From Anaerolineae bacterium (GTDB lineage: Bacteria; Chloroflexota; Anaerolineae; Anaerolineales; Anaerolineaceae), in the NCBI GenBank assembly GCA_013178095.1, contig JABLXK010000005.1, positions 1 to 64,000 of the forward strand: 64,000 bases of DNA. The letters are read 5' to 3'. The translations under genes were made by a program, and so were the position numbers. Each line of letters opens with the position of its first letter. The first letter of the stretch is position 1. This document shows, piece by piece, positions 15,321 to 27,153 of the stretch. The notes under the pieces were generated by a model. It made no database searches, had not been told where the DNA came from, and saw only the letters and a program-made list of their open reading frames with translations.

Positions 15321-15980
15321 TCATTTTTCACCCAGGGCGATTTTCTGCATGGTTTCCCGGTCGACCAGGAGGATTTGGTGATGTTCGAAGCGGATAAATC
15401 CCTCATCCTCAAATTGTCTTAGTACGCGCCCGACCATATCGCGCACCGTTCCTAGCCTGCGCGCCATCTCATCCTGAGTCCACCTTCCCGAGGGTGTATC
15501 CGCTTGCTTGATCAAAAATGATGCGATGCGCTGCTTCACAGAGAGCAGCGAAAGGTCCTCCACCAGGTTGACCATCTTAACCAAGCGGCGCGCCATGTAA
15601 TCGGCCACTGCCAGGCTGAACTCCGGCAGTCGTTCCAGTAAATCCGTGAAATCATCCTTGTTCATCTCGAACAATTCAACCGCGGTCGCGGCGCGGACAT
15701 TGGCGTGATTGTTGAGCGTGTGCTTGAAAGCCGGCACCAGGTTGAAGGCTTCTCCGGCCCCCATCCTCTCCAGGACTTGTTCCCGCCCGTTGGGGGCCAG
15801 CAGATATACTTCCACCTCGCCCGAGATGAGAAAATAGATGTAGCGGCAAGGGTCTTTTTCCCACAGGATGGCGCTGCCCTTTGAGAAAGATTTGCGCCGT
15901 AAGGCAGTTTCCAAAATCGCGAGGGTTTCCTGTGAAATCCGGGAAAATAACTGTATTTTGTGTAAATCGGATTTTGACAT
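15321..15980 (-). CDS. Crp/Fnr-family transcriptional regulator
   Basis: A 219-residue regulator with an N-terminal cyclic-nucleotide-binding-like beta barrel (ILWEKDPCRYIYFLISGEVE) and a C-terminal winged helix (SGRWTQDEMARRLGTVRDMV, GRVLRQFEDEGFI). The cysteine cluster needed for an FNR [4Fe-4S] centre is absent (a single N-terminal-half cysteine), so it is not a classic FNR; the effector may be a small molecule or heme. First gene of the operon with ferredoxin and the DUF438-hemerythrin protein, divergent from the second fur operon, so it may respond to redox, oxygen or NO. Confidence 0.88.
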   Translation of the reverse strand: MSKSDLHKIQLFSRISQETLAILETALRRKSFSKGSAILWEKDPCRYIYFLISGEVEVYLLAPNGREQVLERMGAGEAFNLVPAFKHTLNNHANVRAATAVELFEMNKDDFTDLLERLPEFSLAVADYMARRLVKMVNLVEDLSLLSVKQRIASFLIKQADTPSGRWTQDEMARRLGTVRDMVGRVLRQFEDEGFIRFEHHQILLVDRETMQKIALGEK

Positions 15981-16018
15981 AAATTAATTTTATATGGCAT
16001 TTCGAAATAAAGATATGG

Positions 16019-16044
16019 TATACTCGATATTGATAATCATTTTC
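16019..16044 (+). promoter_or_regulatory. Fur box overlapping the promoter of the fur-znuABC operon
   Basis: GATATTGATAATCATTTTC (16026-16044) matches 17 of the 19 positions of the E. coli Fur-box consensus. It lies immediately downstream of a -10 box TATACT (16019-16024), so repressor binding would cover the transcription start, about 12 bp before the fur start codon. Autoregulation by the gene behind it, or by the other Fur paralogue, is expected. Confidence 0.8.
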
Positions 16045-16055
16045 AATAAGAGCCG

Positions 16056-16523
16056 ATGAAAAAGAAACCTCAAAACCTAATCAGTCAAAAGTGGGAAATC
16101 CTGTTGAGCCAGGCCGGCTACCGCATCACCCAGCCGCGCCGGGCTATCCTGGATATCATTGCCGAAAGCTGCCGACCATTGACGCCGGTGGAGATCTATG
16201 ATCTGGCGCGCGCGCGCAGCTCAGGCATCGGCCTGGTAACGGTATACCGCACCATCGAAAAACTTGAGGAGCTGCACCTGGTCGACCACGTGCACCACCT
16301 GGGTGAATGCCAAACCGTATTCCGCAGTTCGGATCATCATCAACATTTGTTGATTTGCACCAATTGCGGCACCAGCTGTTATTTTGACGGGCTTGAAGTG
16401 GAAGAACAATTCAATCAAATCGGCCAGCAGCTTGGATATGAAGTGACCGGTCACTGGCTGCAATTGGCCGGGCTCTGCGAAGATTGTCAAAAATCTCATA
16501 ACTCAAAAAAGGTTCCAGAATGA
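16056..16523 (+). CDS. Fur-family regulator (paralogue 2) of a metal uptake operon
   Basis: A 155-residue Fur-family repressor: winged helix (SQAGYRITQPRRAILDIIAE; VEIYDLARARSSGIGLVTVY), then HHQHLLICTNCGTSCYF and a last Cys pair LCEDCQKS for zinc. Its stop overlaps the start of the binding-protein gene (ATGA), so regulator and transporter are co-transcribed, which argues that it is the Zur- or Mur-type regulator of this transporter. The operator upstream, however, is of the E. coli Fur type rather than the typical Zur motif. The metal sensed is therefore open (Zn, Mn or Fe). Confidence 0.88.
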   Translation: MKKKPQNLISQKWEILLSQAGYRITQPRRAILDIIAESCRPLTPVEIYDLARARSSGIGLVTVYRTIEKLEELHLVDHVHHLGECQTVFRSSDHHQHLLICTNCGTSCYFDGLEVEEQFNQIGQQLGYEVTGHWLQLAGLCEDCQKSHNSKKVPE

Positions 16524-17434
16524 AAACCAGAATTTCACCCATGATCATTGCCCTGCTGCTTGCGGGGATGCTGGCCGCCTGCGCGCCAGCGGAAAAAGCA
16601 GCCAGCGATCAACTAAACGTCACCGTCAGCATCCTTCCGGAAAAATATTTCGTGGAACGCATTGGCGGCGATGCCGTGGCTGTGAACGTGATGGTCGGAC
16701 CGGGCGATTCACCTCATACCTACGAGCCCAAGACAGACCAGATGACGGCTTTAAGCAAATCAGCGCTCTTCTTCACCATCGGCGTGGAGTACGAAACCGC
16801 CTGGATGGATCGCTTTACCGCCGCAAACCCAGATATGCAGATTATCGATCTTTCGGCCAAACTGGAAAAAATCCCCATGGTCGCTCACCACCATCATGAA
16901 GAAGGGGAACATGCGGGCGAAGGAGAAGAGGAAGAAGAAGGCGGCCTCGATCCGCATGTGTGGACTTCCCCGGAGAATGTCAAGAGCATGTCGCAAACAA
17001 TCTACGAAACCTTGGCTGCCGCCGACCCGAACCATCAAGCCGAATACCAGGCCAACCTCGAGGCATTTATCAAAGACATCGACCAATTGGAGGCCGACAT
17101 TCGCGCCAATTTGAGCGGGATCGACTCCGCAAAATTCATCGTTTTCCACCCATCCTGGGGGTACTTCGCGCGCGATTTCGGCCTGGAACAGGTTGCGATC
17201 GAGATCGAGGGTTCCGAACCCAGCGCGCAGGAACTGGCCACCATTATCGATGAAGCCAAAGAGGAAAACGCAAAGGTAATCTTCGGCCAGCCCGAATTCA
17301 GCACCAAAACAGCCGAGTACATCGCACAGGAAGTTAATGGAAAAGTGTTGTTGATCGATCCGCTGGCGGAAAACTGGTTGGAAAACCTGCGCGCTGTCAG
17401 CGGTACATTTGGAGAAGTATTAAAAAGTCAATAA
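16520..17434 (+). CDS. znuA: Metal (probably zinc) ABC transporter substrate-binding lipoprotein
   Basis: A 304-residue cluster A-I binding protein. The lipoprotein signal ends in LAAC (Cys21). Metal ligands of the ZnuA/MntA fold are visible: His66 in DSPHTYEP, His146 in LDPHVWTS, and a further His in VFHPSWGYF (about 210). An acidic/histidine-rich loop at about 123-140 (HHHH, GEH, then glutamates) is typical of zinc-specific members and rarely found in manganese ones. It passes metal to ZnuC/ZnuB encoded behind it. Overlaps fur by 4 bp and znuC by 1 bp. Zinc is the best guess; manganese is not excluded. Confidence 0.88.
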   Translation: MKTRISPMIIALLLAGMLAACAPAEKAASDQLNVTVSILPEKYFVERIGGDAVAVNVMVGPGDSPHTYEPKTDQMTALSKSALFFTIGVEYETAWMDRFTAANPDMQIIDLSAKLEKIPMVAHHHHEEGEHAGEGEEEEEGGLDPHVWTSPENVKSMSQTIYETLAAADPNHQAEYQANLEAFIKDIDQLEADIRANLSGIDSAKFIVFHPSWGYFARDFGLEQVAIEIEGSEPSAQELATIIDEAKEENAKVIFGQPEFSTKTAEYIAQEVNGKVLLIDPLAENWLENLRAVSGTFGEVLKSQ

Positions 17435-18228
17435 TGGTAAATCAAGATCTCACGCCAAAAGCGGTTATTGAAACAAAAAACGTCTGGGTATCTTACGATG
17501 CCCAGACGGTATTGGAAGATATCAACCTGACGGTGAATGAAACCGACTTCATCGGGTTGATTGGCCCTAACGGCGGCGGTAAAACCACCTTGCTGAAAGC
17601 ATTGCTGGGGCTGATAAAGCCCACCAGCGGCGAGATCCGCATCATGGGTAAGACCGTGGCGGAAGGCCGCTGCTACATGGGCTACGTTCCCCAACACATC
17701 GAGTTTGACCGGCAATTTCCCATCCGCGTGTGGGAAGTGGTGCAAATGGGGCTGCTGGGCTGCCGTAAACCTTTCGCTCCCCTGTCGTCCGCAGAGCGCG
17801 AAGTGATCCATTATGCGCTTGAACAGGTGGAAATGGACAACCTCAGCCAGCGCGCCATCGGTGAACTTTCCGGCGGCCAGCGCCAGCGAGTGTACATCGC
17901 GCGTGCGCTGGTCTCGAACCCTCAAATCCTGCTGCTGGATGAGCCGACCGCCAGTGTCGACCCGCAAGTAGCCGGAAATATCTATGAGTTGCTGCGCCGC
18001 ATCAACCAAACGGTCACCATCGTGATGGTCAGCCATGATATGAATGCCGTTTCTTCCTATGTAAAGACCATCGGGTGCTTGAATCGCAGGCTGCATTATC
18101 ATGGCAGCAAAGAAGTCTCCAAAGATATGATGGAAGCCATCTACGAATGCCCGATCGACCTGATCGCGCATGGACTGCCTCACCGCGTCTTGTCTTCTCA
18201 CGAATCTGAAGGAGAAAAACATGCTTGA
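17434..18228 (+). CDS. znuC: Metal ABC transporter ATP-binding protein
   Basis: A 264-residue ABC ATPase with Walker A GPNGGGKT (about residue 47), Q-loop YVPQH, signature LSGGQRQRVYIARAL and Walker B LLLDEPTASVDP. The GPNGGGKTTLLKALLG stretch and the PQH form of the Q-loop are characteristic of Znu/Mnt-type ATPases. Its start overlaps the znuA stop (TAATG) and its 3' end overlaps znuB by 8 bp, so the transporter is translated as a coupled unit. Confidence 0.9.
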   Translation: MVNQDLTPKAVIETKNVWVSYDAQTVLEDINLTVNETDFIGLIGPNGGGKTTLLKALLGLIKPTSGEIRIMGKTVAEGRCYMGYVPQHIEFDRQFPIRVWEVVQMGLLGCRKPFAPLSSAEREVIHYALEQVEMDNLSQRAIGELSGGQRQRVYIARALVSNPQILLLDEPTASVDPQVAGNIYELLRRINQTVTIVMVSHDMNAVSSYVKTIGCLNRRLHYHGSKEVSKDMMEAIYECPIDLIAHGLPHRVLSSHESEGEKHA

Positions 18229-19060
18229 GATTTTTCAATATGGATTCATGCGCAACGCGCTGGCAGCCGGGGTGCTGGTCAGCATTGCCTGCGGCATCAT
18301 CGGCACGTACGTGGTGATCAATCGCATCGTGTTTTTAAGCGGCGGTATTGCGCACGCTGCTTACGGCGGGATCGGCCTGGGATATTATTTGGGAATTAAC
18401 CCGGTGCTTGGCGCGATCATTTTCAGTATCGCTTCCTCCCTGGGCATGGGCATGGTGCACCGCAAAACCGGCCAGCGCTCGGATACCATCATTGGCGTGA
18501 TGTGGGCCATCGGCATGGCCATCGGCATCATCTTCCTGGATATGAGCCCCGGTTACAAAGCCGACCTGATGACCTACCTGTTCGGCAGCATCCTGGCTGT
18601 GCCGGCCAGCGACCTGGTCATCATGCTGGTGTTGAATGTCATCATCATCTCTCTGGTGTCGCTTTTCTACCGCCAATTACAGGCCATTTCCTTCGATGAA
18701 ACCTTCGCTTTTGTGGTCAACGTGCCGGTTGACCGGTTGTATCTGATGCTGGTCTGCCTGATCGGCCTCACGGTGGTGATGACCATGCGCATTGTGGGCT
18801 TGATCATGGTGATTGCGTTAATGACCATGCCGCCGGCAATCGCGGGATTGTTCGTGAAAGACATGAAGCGTATGATGGCGCTTTCGGTTCTATTAAGCGT
18901 CTTCTTCTCGTTCACCGGTCTGATGCTCAGTTACTACCTCAATCTGACCTCCGGCGCAACCATCATCCTGGTAGCCGGTGTAGCATACCTGATCAGTTTT
19001 CTGATCCAGAAAAGCAGACAGAAACGCAAAGCTGAAGCCAATCTGCAATCCGCGAATTAA
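18221..19060 (+). CDS. znuB: Metal ABC transporter permease
   Basis: A 279-residue ABC-3 family permease with about eight or nine membrane helices. It shows a family-type start (LEIFQYGFMRNALAAGVLVS), GTYVVINRIVFLSGGIAHAA and the later RIVGLIMVIALMTMPPAIAG. It forms the membrane pore of the metal importer. I chose ATG 18221 because AAGGAG stands just upstream and homologues start with a short run before the first helix; it overlaps znuC by 8 bp. Last gene of fur-znuABC, followed by a terminator. Confidence 0.9.
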   Translation: MLEIFQYGFMRNALAAGVLVSIACGIIGTYVVINRIVFLSGGIAHAAYGGIGLGYYLGINPVLGAIIFSIASSLGMGMVHRKTGQRSDTIIGVMWAIGMAIGIIFLDMSPGYKADLMTYLFGSILAVPASDLVIMLVLNVIIISLVSLFYRQLQAISFDETFAFVVNVPVDRLYLMLVCLIGLTVVMTMRIVGLIMVIALMTMPPAIAGLFVKDMKRMMALSVLLSVFFSFTGLMLSYYLNLTSGATIILVAGVAYLISFLIQKSRQKRKAEANLQSAN

Positions 19061-19084
19061 ATAGCCTGGATTGTAACCAAATAC

Positions 19085-19122
19085 AACCGCTGTTTTGTAA
19101 TAGCTGAACAGCGGTTTCTTTT
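19085..19122 (+). terminator. Terminator of the fur-znuABC operon
   Basis: AACCGCTGTT (19085-19094) pairs with AACAGCGGTT (19107-19116) over 10 bp with a 12-nt loop, followed by TTTCTTTTCT. The rest of 19061-19260 shows no gene. Confidence 0.8.
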
Positions 19123-19261
19123 CTGTCATATACCGGTTGTTGTTTTTCATTGGTGGTTATTAACCGAGATCCGGTTCTAAAAATACAAAACACTTGGAGC
19201 ATTTTCCCAGGAAAATGTTCGTTATCTCTTCCACCCTTATTGTTAAATCAAAAAAGTCTCT

Positions 19262-19377
19262 TGGCAATGACCTACTCTCCCAGGGGGTCGCCCCCCAAGT
19301 ACCATCGGCGCTGACGTCCTTAACTGCCGGGTTCGAGATGTAGCCGGGTGTACCAACGTCGCTCCAATCACCAAGAG
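19262..19377 (-). rRNA. rrf: 5S ribosomal RNA
   Basis: Read on the minus strand, the sequence starts CTTGGTGATTGGAGCGACG, contains the conserved CTACATCTCGAACCCGGCAG loop and ends GAGAGTAGGTCATTGCCAAG; the ends pair. It is the last gene of the rRNA operon. Ends are accurate to a few bases. Confidence 0.93.
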
Positions 19378-19391
19378 ACTTTTTAATTTCA

Positions 19392-19408
19392 GTGAAATAG
19401 TATGTAAG
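19392..19408 (-). other. 23S processing stem, 3' arm
   Basis: GTGAAATAGTATGTAAG here is complementary, with one extra base, to CTTACATACTATTCAC at 22485-22500 on the other side of 23S. A second complementary block, GACAAAGA/TCTTTGTC, extends it. The two arms flank the mature 23S and should form the stem cut by RNase III. Confidence 0.7.
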
Positions 19409-19446
19409 TTGATGACAAAGACTATCGAGTTCTCCGCACCACGTCG

Positions 19447-22415
<2,969 letters not shown>

Positions 22416-22484
22416 TGCGGAGAAATCGACATTCTTTGTCGTTTTCCTTCATCATTTTGAAATTAATTAGCTTCAAAAAATTGG

Positions 22485-22500
22485 CTTACATACTATTCAC
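22485..22500 (-). other. 23S processing stem, 5' arm
   Basis: This is the partner of 19392-19408, located about 70 nt before the mature 5' end of 23S. The remaining spacer between 23S and tRNA-Ala (22416-22723) holds no gene, only pre-rRNA spacer. Confidence 0.7.
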
Positions 22501-22723
22501 TTTTTAAGGTACTGCAGCATTTCTGCTGTCGCGGTTTGCCCGCGCTCACTGCCTCGAAATTTCTTTCGGAGCACTCAGCGCCTTCAAACCATTTATTTGT
22601 TAATTTTCATTTTTAGACAAATCAGCCCGACAAACCGCCGGGCTAATCATTCGCTTTCGGTTTGTCTATCAATTTTCAATTACTTCTTGTTACCGTTTGC
22701 CAATACGCTCCTAATCACCTTGA

Positions 22724-22796
22724 TGGAGATGAGGGGACTCGAACCCCTGACTTCCGCCTTGCAAAGGCGGCGCTCTCCCAGCTGAGCTACATCCCC
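22724..22796 (-). tRNA. tRNA-Ala (TGC)
   Basis: Minus-strand cloverleaf GGGGATGTAGCTCAGCTGGG with anticodon loop CTTTGCAAA (anticodon TGC) and T-loop GGTTCGAGTCC. The acceptor stem GGGGATG/CATCTCC pairs with one G-T. It lies in the 16S-23S spacer. Confidence 0.97.
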
Positions 22797-22810
22797 AAGT
22801 CATCTTGAGG

Positions 22811-22884
22811 TGGGCCTTTCAGGACTCGAACCTGAGACCTCGCCCTTATCAGAGGCGCGCTCTAACCAGCTGAGCTAAAGGCCC
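22811..22884 (-). tRNA. tRNA-Ile (GAT)
   Basis: Minus-strand cloverleaf GGGCCTTTAGCTCAGCTGGT with anticodon loop CTGATAAG (anticodon GAT), T-loop GGTTCGAGTCC and acceptor GGGCCTT/AAGGCCC. It lies in the 16S-23S spacer, upstream of tRNA-Ala in transcript order. Confidence 0.97.
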
Positions 22885-22896
22885 ATACGGTACCTC

Positions 22897-22919
22897 AACA
22901 ACTCAGGAGTGAAAGGAAG
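22897..22919 (-). other. 16S processing stem, 3' arm
   Basis: The 23 bases here are complementary, with two mismatches, to 24573-24595 on the other side of 16S. In the transcript the two arms would bring the 16S ends together for RNase III cleavage. Confidence 0.75.
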
Positions 22920-23002
22920 GCCGACGATCTATTGCCTCTTCACCGTTTGAGGTTCAAGGCTTTTGACCAACTGTCCGAAGACAGTCAATCGGTTCTCTTT
23001 AG

Positions 23003-24511
<1,509 letters not shown>

Positions 24512-24572
24512 AAACTAACACCGTTTCCGGTGTCATTTACGAAGTTTATTACTCAATAGAACGTCAGGTTCT

Positions 24573-24595
24573 CTTCCTTTCACTCTTCAGTTGTT
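24573..24595 (-). other. 16S processing stem, 5' arm
   Basis: Partner of 22897-22919. It lies about 60 nt upstream of the mature 16S 5' end, within the primary transcript that starts near 24615. Confidence 0.75.
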
Positions 24596-24621
24596 AAAGT
24601 TCCGTTAACTTCGAGAGGCAG

Positions 24622-24654
24622 ATTTTATCATAACCCTTGTTTGTGTCAAGGGTT
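24622..24654 (-). promoter_or_regulatory. rRNA operon promoter
   Basis: On the minus strand TTGACA (24649-24644) and TAAAAT (24627-24622) are spaced by 16 bp. An 8-bp inverted repeat AACCCTTG/CAAGGGTT (24632-24639 and 24647-24654) overlaps the -35 box and spacer. The rest of 24655-24900 contains AT-rich intergenic DNA with no gene I can support. Confidence 0.75.
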
Positions 24655-24916
24655 TTGCGGAAAAAAATCCGATGTTTTTCCAAATTCTTGGCAAACACCG
24701 GCATTTTTGTTCGCTTTGGCCTCTTCGGCACACTTCAGCTCTTCGATTGTAAATGATTTGCTCGCAGGCAAATGCTTTGAAGTAACTTTGTACCGATATT
24801 CTAAGGCGGGTGGCATGGACTGTCAAGGCATCCGCAAGCCAAATCAAGCCTTTTTCGGCATTTTTTAAGGTTCAAAACGGTAAAAATCCACCGCTTACCG
24901 GATTTTTCTAAAATGC

Positions 24917-24922
24917 TATAAT
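24917..24922 (+). promoter_or_regulatory. Extended -10 box of the VanW gene, nine bases from the start codon
   Basis: TGCTATAAT ends nine bases before the ATG at 24932, so the transcript should start at or within a few bases of the start codon. No Shine-Dalgarno sequence is present, and the first membrane helix begins soon after this ATG, so a later start is unlikely. Confidence 0.6.
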
Positions 24923-24931
24923 TTTTTTGTC

Positions 24932-26791
24932 ATGCAAACTTCTCCCTCCAACGGGCATACCTCCTTTCAACAATTACTCCTGCAGTGCCTGGCTGTCCTT
25001 CTGCTCGGGCTTTTTCTATTCCTCTTTTTCGGATCTCTATTGATCGGGGTTTACCAGGTCTGGTATAACGGGCGAATTTTTCCGGGGATCGCAGTCATGG
25101 GTGTCAATCTGGGTGGGCTGACGCGCATGCAAGCCGCGCAGCGCCTGATGGAAACCGCTACGCTGACGCCGGACAATTCCATCACGCTGTGGTATACCGG
25201 CAATCCGCTCGAGGTCTCGCCAGCCCAATTGGGCATCAGTCTGGACCTGGCTGCTTCAGTGAACAATGCGTATGATTTCGGGCGCCGCGGTTCCATTGCC
25301 GCCTGGTTCACTTATCAACTTGGCGCAAGTTTCACCACGCGCAATCTACCCCCCACTATCATCTTCGATCAAAATGCTGCGCAGGAAACTCTCAACCTCA
25401 TTGCTGATCAATTCGACCAACCGGTGAAAGAAGCCAGCCTGTCGCTGGATGGCACAAGGGTGATTTCTGAATTGGGGCAAACCGGCCGGCAGTTGGACCT
25501 TTCCGCCAGCCTGGAGCAGATCGGTTTACAGATCAGCCAAATGAACCTTGACCAGGTGATCCTGCCTGTCAAAGAGACGGCGCCGCAGATCATGGATGCC
25601 AGCCCCTACGCCAATCTGGCGCAGGAGATCATCAACCGCTCGATCACTCTGCGCATGCCCGCCGGCCAATTCGACAGCGGCCGCCAATGGCTGATCGATC
25701 CGCAGGATCTGGCTGCCATGCTGACCTTTGAAAGCCGCCAGCGGGAAGGCCAAATTGAACTTGTCCCCCAATTGAAAACAGATTTTATCAATGCCTATCT
25801 GCAGGAAATTTCCCCCGATATCGAGATCACAACCGAGAATCCGCGATTCATTTTTAACGATGAAAGCGGGGAGTTGGAATTGCTATCCCCCGGCATCGAC
25901 GGCCGTTCGATCAATTACGAAGCCACGATAGGTTCCATTCAGACTGCAATAGCAGACGGAGCAACCGAGGTGGACATCAGCATAATTTCACAAAGTCCGC
26001 AAATCAGCGACGATGCCAGCGGCGCTGACCTGGGCATCACCGAATTGGTGCACAGCGAGACTTCTTTCTTTTACGGTTCCGGCGAAGCGCGTATTCAGAA
26101 CATTGAAACCGCTGCCAGCCAATTTCATGGGCTGCTGGTTCCGCCGAATTCCACTTTCTCAATGGCCGACGCCATGGACGCAATCACGATCGACAACGGT
26201 TACACTGAAGCGTTGATCATCTACAATGGACAAACCATTGAAGGGGTCGGCGGCGGGGTTTGCCAGGTCAGCACCACTCTCTTCAGGGCGGCTTTTTTTT
26301 CAGGCTTCCCGATCACCGAAAGACATCCCCACGCTTACCGTGTCTCATATTACGAAAAAACTGCCGGCAACCGCCGCGATAACGATCTGGCGGGGCTGGA
26401 CGCGACCGTCTACGTACCGATTATCGACCTGAAATTTGTCAATGACACTCCTTACTGGCTGCTGATGGAAACTTACGTCAATCGTTCCGCCAGTTCGATC
26501 ACCTGGAAATTCTATTCCACCTGGGACGGCCGCACGGTCAATTGGCAGACCAGCGGCCCAACCAATGTTGAGAAACCCGAAAAGCCATTATATAAAGAGA
26601 ACCCCGGGCTGTCTTCCGGAGAAGTCAAACAGGTGGAATGGGAAGCAGACGGCGCGGATGTGCGGGTAGACCGCTCGGTATTCCGGGACAGCGACTTGTT
26701 ATTCGAGGATACTTTCTTAACGCATTATGAACCCTGGCGGGCGGTATTTGAATACGGCCCCGGTACCGAAGGCATGCCTCCTGCCGATTAG
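24932..26791 (+). CDS. VanW family protein with peptidoglycan-binding domains
   Basis: A 619-residue membrane-anchored exported protein. After a short cytoplasmic tail, residues about 14-45 form one hydrophobic helix. The stretch from about 50 to 350 contains two repeats of the PG_binding_4 type (GIAVMGVNLGGLTRMQAAQRL near the start). A VanW domain follows at about 385-510, with the hallmark IEGVGGGVCQVSTTLFRAAF. The C-terminal 70 residues are beta-rich and resemble a G5-like end. VanW proteins are found in envelope and glycopeptide-resistance contexts; the biochemical role is not known, and no van operon is present here. Gene placement beside an LCP protein fits a cell-wall role. Confidence 0.88.
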   Translation: MQTSPSNGHTSFQQLLLQCLAVLLLGLFLFLFFGSLLIGVYQVWYNGRIFPGIAVMGVNLGGLTRMQAAQRLMETATLTPDNSITLWYTGNPLEVSPAQLGISLDLAASVNNAYDFGRRGSIAAWFTYQLGASFTTRNLPPTIIFDQNAAQETLNLIADQFDQPVKEASLSLDGTRVISELGQTGRQLDLSASLEQIGLQISQMNLDQVILPVKETAPQIMDASPYANLAQEIINRSITLRMPAGQFDSGRQWLIDPQDLAAMLTFESRQREGQIELVPQLKTDFINAYLQEISPDIEITTENPRFIFNDESGELELLSPGIDGRSINYEATIGSIQTAIADGATEVDISIISQSPQISDDASGADLGITELVHSETSFFYGSGEARIQNIETAASQFHGLLVPPNSTFSMADAMDAITIDNGYTEALIIYNGQTIEGVGGGVCQVSTTLFRAAFFSGFPITERHPHAYRVSYYEKTAGNRRDNDLAGLDATVYVPIIDLKFVNDTPYWLLMETYVNRSASSITWKFYSTWDGRTVNWQTSGPTNVEKPEKPLYKENPGLSSGEVKQVEWEADGADVRVDRSVFRDSDLLFEDTFLTHYEPWRAVFEYGPGTEGMPPAD

Positions 26792-26861
26792 GCTGAGGAG
26801 TAATCGGTCCCTATCCTGGTGGTAAAATCTGATATTGTTTGCGGTTTTGAAAGGAGAATGA

Positions 26862-27086
26862 ATGGTAAGCAAAGATCTCTTGGATATCTTGCGCTGCCCG
26901 GCTTGCGTACGGGAAAAAGAAGGTTTGTTGAAACTTTACAAAGACACGTGGTTGGTTTGCCAGGACTGCGGCAGAAAGTACCCCGTGGTTGAAGATATCC
27001 CCGTTATGCTGATCGATGAAGGCGATAAATGGGTGAATACCAAAAACGAAGACTTACCCGTTCCCCCGCCCAAGCCTCAATCCTGA
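26862..27086 (+). CDS. Trm112-like small zinc-ribbon protein
   Basis: A 74-residue protein with LLDILRCPACVREKEGLLKL, a second Cys pair CQDCGRKYPV and EDIPVMLIDEG, the pattern of the Trm112/YcaR family. In other organisms Trm112 activates methyltransferases; bacterial single-domain forms are mostly uncharacterised. The tail is proline-rich (PVPPPKPQS). GAAAGGAG precedes the ATG. It stands between the VanW and LCP genes in the same direction. Confidence 0.85.
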   Translation: MVSKDLLDILRCPACVREKEGLLKLYKDTWLVCQDCGRKYPVVEDIPVMLIDEGDKWVNTKNEDLPVPPPKPQS

Positions 27087-27153
27087 TCTGGTATTCTGGT
27101 CCTTTTCTTGCAACATCTAGATCGTTACTTTTTAATAAGGATGTAATAATCCT

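Noticed and set aside
17428-18222. Long minus-strand frame opposite znuC
   Set aside because: It mirrors the ABC ATPase codons. The plus-strand frame has all ATPase motifs and coupled neighbours.
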